Part shown: positions 61,068 through 64,000 of the stretch, piece by piece
How positions within the stretch are numbered: the stretch's first letter is position 1
Layout of the letters: the number at the start of each line of letters is the position of its first letter
The notes under the pieces: generated by a model
The model's database searches: none
Seen by the model: the letters and a program-made list of their open reading frames with translations, nothing else
What the model was told of the DNA's origin: nothing
From: Acidimicrobiia bacterium
GTDB taxonomy: Bacteria; Actinomycetota; Acidimicrobiia; Acidimicrobiales; SKKL01
NCBI GenBank assembly: GCA_041676705.1
Contig: JBAYRL010000002.1
Location: 1-64,000 of the forward strand
Reading direction: 5' to 3'
DNA length: 64,000 nucleotides
Program-made: the position numbers and the translations under genes

Positions 61068-62243
61068 CTACCCGTCAACGTAACCTTGTCCTTCGACCCA
61101 ACGCGACTGGGAGCCGTGCTCATTCGGCGGGGCGACTGGCGGTGTTGGCGGTGTTGGCGGGCTAGCAGATGACGATGGCGGTGTTGTGTGGAGCCCGGCG
61201 GGTGAAGGCGGGGTGAATCCTTGGCCTTGGTAAACCTGGGTCGCATCGGGTGTTGGCGGGCCGGGCGGCCGGGGTGCTACCGGCTGGCCGGTGGGCGGGC
61301 CATAGCGAGCCGCTGATACTGGTCCTGATGATGCCACCGGGGCTGAAGGTCGATATGACGTTGCATAGGGAACGGCAGGAATAGGGTTCGCATTGCGAGT
61401 TGCCGCCGAAGTTGGCCGCGCTCCTATCAGGTGTTTTGACGTGGCACCCCAGATGAAAGAAAGCACCACAGCTACCACACCAGCCGCGACGGCAACGATG
61501 GAGGGCATTCGCATACCCTGCGCTGCTACACCCCAGAATCCGCCCACTAAAGCGGCGCTCTCAGGTAGAAACACTGGTGCCGCGACCGGGATAACTACCG
61601 CCAGGATCAACCAGAAAGCGGCGGCGCCAATGGCCCAAAAACCCACTCGACGTAGTATTTTTGGCCGATTGTTGGTGATCACAAACGCCACACCAACCAA
61701 AATCAAGGCGGCCAGGGCTAATAGGTTCACACCGTTGGCTAGTTTGTCGCGCCAAGAACCCACATCGGGCAGTGAATCCACTGGTAAGTCTACCGAAAGT
61801 ACGTCAAGCGAGCTAAGAGCGTTTCCAAGCCCCGGAACTTGTTTTCCAAGATCAAATTTAATCTCTTCACCAATTTCTGGGCTGTTCAGTTTCACCGAAT
61901 CGCCGCTCGGGGTTTCGAGCCCTAGCAGCTGGCGGTGAATGGTACTGAGCGCTCCAACAAATGTGTCTTCCACCTCGGTGCTATCCATGGCCGAAGCGGC
62001 TGCCGCCTTGATGTCACGGTTAGCTACCCCCAGCTCCAGTGGCATCTGGGCGGCTACGGCCTGGGCAACACGCTCTTCAAGGAACTCTTTCACGAATGGA
62101 TCGTTGTAAAGATGCCGGGCAATTTCCTCGGATCGATCAGGGTTGAGCACGGTACGGGACAGCGAGAAACCCGACCATGCCAACGAAGCTAAAATAAGGC
62201 CGAACGCTACCAGGGCACCGCCAGCAAGGTTTCGGGTACTCAT
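61068..62243 (-). CDS. Membrane protein with Pro-rich tail, unknown function
   Basis: A 391-residue integral membrane protein. One helix lies near residues 8-28. An extracytoplasmic region of about 140 residues follows (ARHLYNDPFVKEFLEERVAQ), then three helices at about 172-192, 202-235 and 245-270. The cytosolic tail of about 110 residues is rich in Pro, Ser and Thr. I do not recognise the family. It overlaps the phosphohexomutase gene by 4 bp, so the two are co-transcribed. The tail ends in WVEGQGYVDG, with a similar YQGQGFTPP motif earlier. Confidence 0.8.
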   Translation of the reverse strand: MSTRNLAGGALVAFGLILASLAWSGFSLSRTVLNPDRSEEIARHLYNDPFVKEFLEERVAQAVAAQMPLELGVANRDIKAAAASAMDSTEVEDTFVGALSTIHRQLLGLETPSGDSVKLNSPEIGEEIKFDLGKQVPGLGNALSSLDVLSVDLPVDSLPDVGSWRDKLANGVNLLALAALILVGVAFVITNNRPKILRRVGFWAIGAAAFWLILAVVIPVAAPVFLPESAALVGGFWGVAAQGMRMPSIVAVAAGVVAVVLSFIWGATSKHLIGARPTSAATRNANPIPAVPYATSYRPSAPVASSGPVSAARYGPPTGQPVAPRPPGPPTPDATQVYQGQGFTPPSPAGLHTTPPSSSASPPTPPTPPVAPPNEHGSQSRWVEGQGYVDG

Positions 62244-63997
62244 TTTTCTCCTTCAAATCCTTCTGAAACGGGTAGCGAAAACCTGCTCGTGAGATCTTCA
62301 CGGATCGCACCAATCAGTTCTTCGGATATGACCTCGGCCTGCGCCACTTCCTCAGCAGATCCGATACTAGTGAACACTTCCAGGTAGAACTTTGCTTTTG
62401 GTTCCGTTCCGCTGGGTCGCAACAGTACCCGGCCACGGTCACCCAATTGCCAACCAACCGCATTGGTAGCGAGGCCAACACGCTTACATTCCGCGCTCAA
62501 GTAATCAGTGGTTTCGGTAACCGTCAAGCCCCCTAACGTGGTGGGAGGCAAGGCTCGGGCCTCGGTCATTAGTTTGGCAATGTTGGCGACGTCGTGGAAT
62601 CGAAGCTGCCAGGTTTGTGTGGTGTGTAACCCGTAGCGTTGATAGATGTCACTTAGGCGCGACATGACGCTAAGGCCACTTGCTAGTAGGTCGTTATAAA
62701 GTTGGGCGAACATGACGGCGGCTGAAATACCGTCTTTGTCACGGACCTGGTCGGTCACCAAAAAACCCAGCGCCTCCTCGTAGCCAAACACAAATCGCAG
62801 CTCAGGTTGGTCGATCGCGGGACGTACAATCCACTTGAAACCAGTCAGCGTGTCTCGATAATGGACACCATGGTCGGCCGCCATTTTTTCTAATAAGCGG
62901 GAAGAAACAATGGTGGTTGCCACAAAGCGGTCATCACCGCTGGTGTTTCGAAGCACGTAGTCGCCTAGCAAGGCACCAATTTCGTTGCCGGTAAGTATCC
63001 GCCAGCGACCTTCATATTTGATGGCCACCCCAAGTCGATCAGCATCGGGGTCATTAGCCAAAATCAATTGAGCACCTAGCTGCTCGGCCGTGGTTATGGC
63101 CTCGTCTAACGCCCCTGGTTCTTCAGGGTTCGGGAAGGGCAGCGTTGGGAAGTCGCCATCGGGCTCAAATTGGGTTGTGACTAAGCTGGGAGTCGCCAAG
63201 CCAGCGCGGTTAAAAGCAGCCAAAAGCACCTCACCGCCAACTCCGTGCATCGGGGTGTACACAATTTCTGGGGCTCTGCCACCAACGTTTTCGTTCTTGA
63301 GGTTGGTATTGGCAAAAGTCTCTGTCGAGCCTAACGTACCAACCACAGCGGCCAAATAAGCTTCAACGACTTCGTCGCCCAGATACACAATATTCGAATC
63401 TGTGGCTTCAGCCAGAGATATATTGTCGATAGATCGGCCACGAATGGCAGCTTCAATAGCTTGGTCATGCGGCGGGGTAATCTGAGCACCGTCGCTTAAG
63501 TAAACCTTGTAGCCGTTGTCGTTGCGGGGATTGTGGCTAGCGGTAACCATGACGCCCCCGTCACAGCCCAGCCATTGAATCGCAAAAGCCAGCACCGGAG
63601 TAGGTAAAGGCCTAGCTAGCAGAAGCGCTTTTACACCAGCGCAAGCCAGTACCCGGGCGCTATCTTGCGCAAATTCCAACGAGTTGTGTCGACCATCAAA
63701 TCCGATGACCACCGTTGAACCCGAGCCGAGATAATCAGCTAAACCGGCCGCTGCTTGGCGCACGACTAACCGATTCATTCGTGCGGGACCGGGGCCTAAC
63801 TGACCCCGCAAACCAGCCGTGCCAAAGGTGAGGGGTGCTGAAAAACATGACTCGAGGGCAGCCAAGTCGCCCTGTTCTAACAACGAAGCCAACTGTTTTC
63901 GGGTTTGGGGGTCGGGATCCGCTAAAAGCCAAGCTTCGACAACGCGCTTTAGATTTTCAGGAATATTGGGATGTGCTGTTGAGCGATTGTCTGTCAT
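62240..63997 (-). CDS. Phosphoglucomutase/phosphopentomutase-type enzyme (PGM2-like)
   Basis: An alpha-D-phosphohexomutase of 585 residues. The catalytic serine is in VTASHNPRNDNGYK (about 151), magnesium binding is by NDPDADRLG (about 314), the sugar-specificity loop is FGYEEALGFL (about 402), and phosphate binding is by RPSGTEPKAKFYLE (about 524). The sugar loop and length match the PgcA/PGM2 group, some members of which convert (deoxy)ribose-1-phosphate to the 5-phosphate. With deoA and deoC nearby and no deoB, a phosphopentomutase role is plausible; phosphoglucomutase is the default alternative. ATG 63997 is 3 bp from the right window edge. Confidence 0.88.
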   Translation of the reverse strand: MTDNRSTAHPNIPENLKRVVEAWLLADPDPQTRKQLASLLEQGDLAALESCFSAPLTFGTAGLRGQLGPGPARMNRLVVRQAAAGLADYLGSGSTVVIGFDGRHNSLEFAQDSARVLACAGVKALLLARPLPTPVLAFAIQWLGCDGGVMVTASHNPRNDNGYKVYLSDGAQITPPHDQAIEAAIRGRSIDNISLAEATDSNIVYLGDEVVEAYLAAVVGTLGSTETFANTNLKNENVGGRAPEIVYTPMHGVGGEVLLAAFNRAGLATPSLVTTQFEPDGDFPTLPFPNPEEPGALDEAITTAEQLGAQLILANDPDADRLGVAIKYEGRWRILTGNEIGALLGDYVLRNTSGDDRFVATTIVSSRLLEKMAADHGVHYRDTLTGFKWIVRPAIDQPELRFVFGYEEALGFLVTDQVRDKDGISAAVMFAQLYNDLLASGLSVMSRLSDIYQRYGLHTTQTWQLRFHDVANIAKLMTEARALPPTTLGGLTVTETTDYLSAECKRVGLATNAVGWQLGDRGRVLLRPSGTEPKAKFYLEVFTSIGSAEEVAQAEVISEELIGAIREDLTSRFSLPVSEGFEGEK

Positions 63998-64000
63998 TGA

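Noticed and set aside
1..64000. CRISPR arrays, insertion sequences, prophage or integron
   Set aside because: No regularly spaced repeats, transposase or integrase motifs, or att-like duplications were seen beside either tRNA gene.

Overview
The window looks like a chromosomal segment of an actinobacterium (Actinomycetota) of moderate GC. The evidence is: two tiny ribosomal protein genes of the bS22 and bL37 type known from mycobacterial ribosomes; a resuscitation-promoting-factor domain protein in the order metG-tatD-rpf-ksgA-ispE; the run glmU-prs-rplY-pth-mfd-mazG-eno-ftsB-DUF501-ppx; a DUF222 (13E12-type) protein; and CobN with a fused ChlI/ChlD protein. A class such as Acidimicrobiia is plausible, but I cannot prove it from the sequence alone. 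Nearly all of the window is coding, in long runs with 1-25 bp overlaps. No rRNA, CRISPR array, insertion sequence or prophage was seen.

Layout. 1-2635: the start of a DUF222 protein (running off the left edge) and a divergent DNA methyltransferase with an unusual C-terminal domain. 2691-6801: a PadR regulator with an FtsX-type ABC exporter, read leftward from a promoter that carries two tandem palindromes. 6826-14837: a cobalamin riboswitch with a hairpin over the ribosome binding site, then a rightward B12 operon (BtuF-like lipoprotein, CobN, ChlID-like chelatase subunit, CobO, and a CobQ lacking its glutaminase domain). 14746-16489: heme A synthase, tRNA-Leu(UAA) and a repeat-containing hypothetical gene. 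16531-26796: one continuous leftward run from eno and ftsB through a six-gene CO-dehydrogenase-maturation-like island (moxR, coxE, two xdhC-type genes, mobA-like, coxG) to DUF501, ppx, an aminotransferase, an acetyltransferase and a PD-(D/E)XK nuclease. 26850-36353: mazG, a parvulin lipoprotein, mfd, pth, rplY, prs and a GlmU that lacks its acetyltransferase domain. 36407-45999: tRNA-Gln(UUG), bS22, ispE, ksgA, rpf, tatD, metG, murJ, rsmI, DUF192, a HipB-like regulator with a HipA remnant, and ychF.

46091-63997 is mostly nucleoside salvage. After bL37 and a structured leader come a BMP-type nucleoside ABC transporter, pyrimidine nucleoside phosphorylase, cytidine deaminase, a PhyH-type dioxygenase, adenosine deaminase and a flavodoxin-like protein. 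Past an M23 cell-wall peptidase lie two aldehyde dehydrogenases, deoxyribose-phosphate aldolase, uracil phosphoribosyltransferase, a membrane protein and a PGM2-like phosphohexomutase or phosphopentomutase. Together these could take up deoxynucleosides, free the bases, and carry deoxyribose-1-phosphate through deoxyribose-5-phosphate to glyceraldehyde-3-phosphate, acetaldehyde and acetate.

The most notable observations are: a recurring leaderless layout (a -10-like hexamer exactly 6 nt before the start codon) at four genes; domain-loss forms of CobQ and GlmU; a degraded hipBA locus whose HipA remnant is fused to the end of hipB; the maturation island inserted between ftsB and DUF501 with no structural CO dehydrogenase genes in view; and a stem that masks the ribosome binding site behind the B12 riboswitch.
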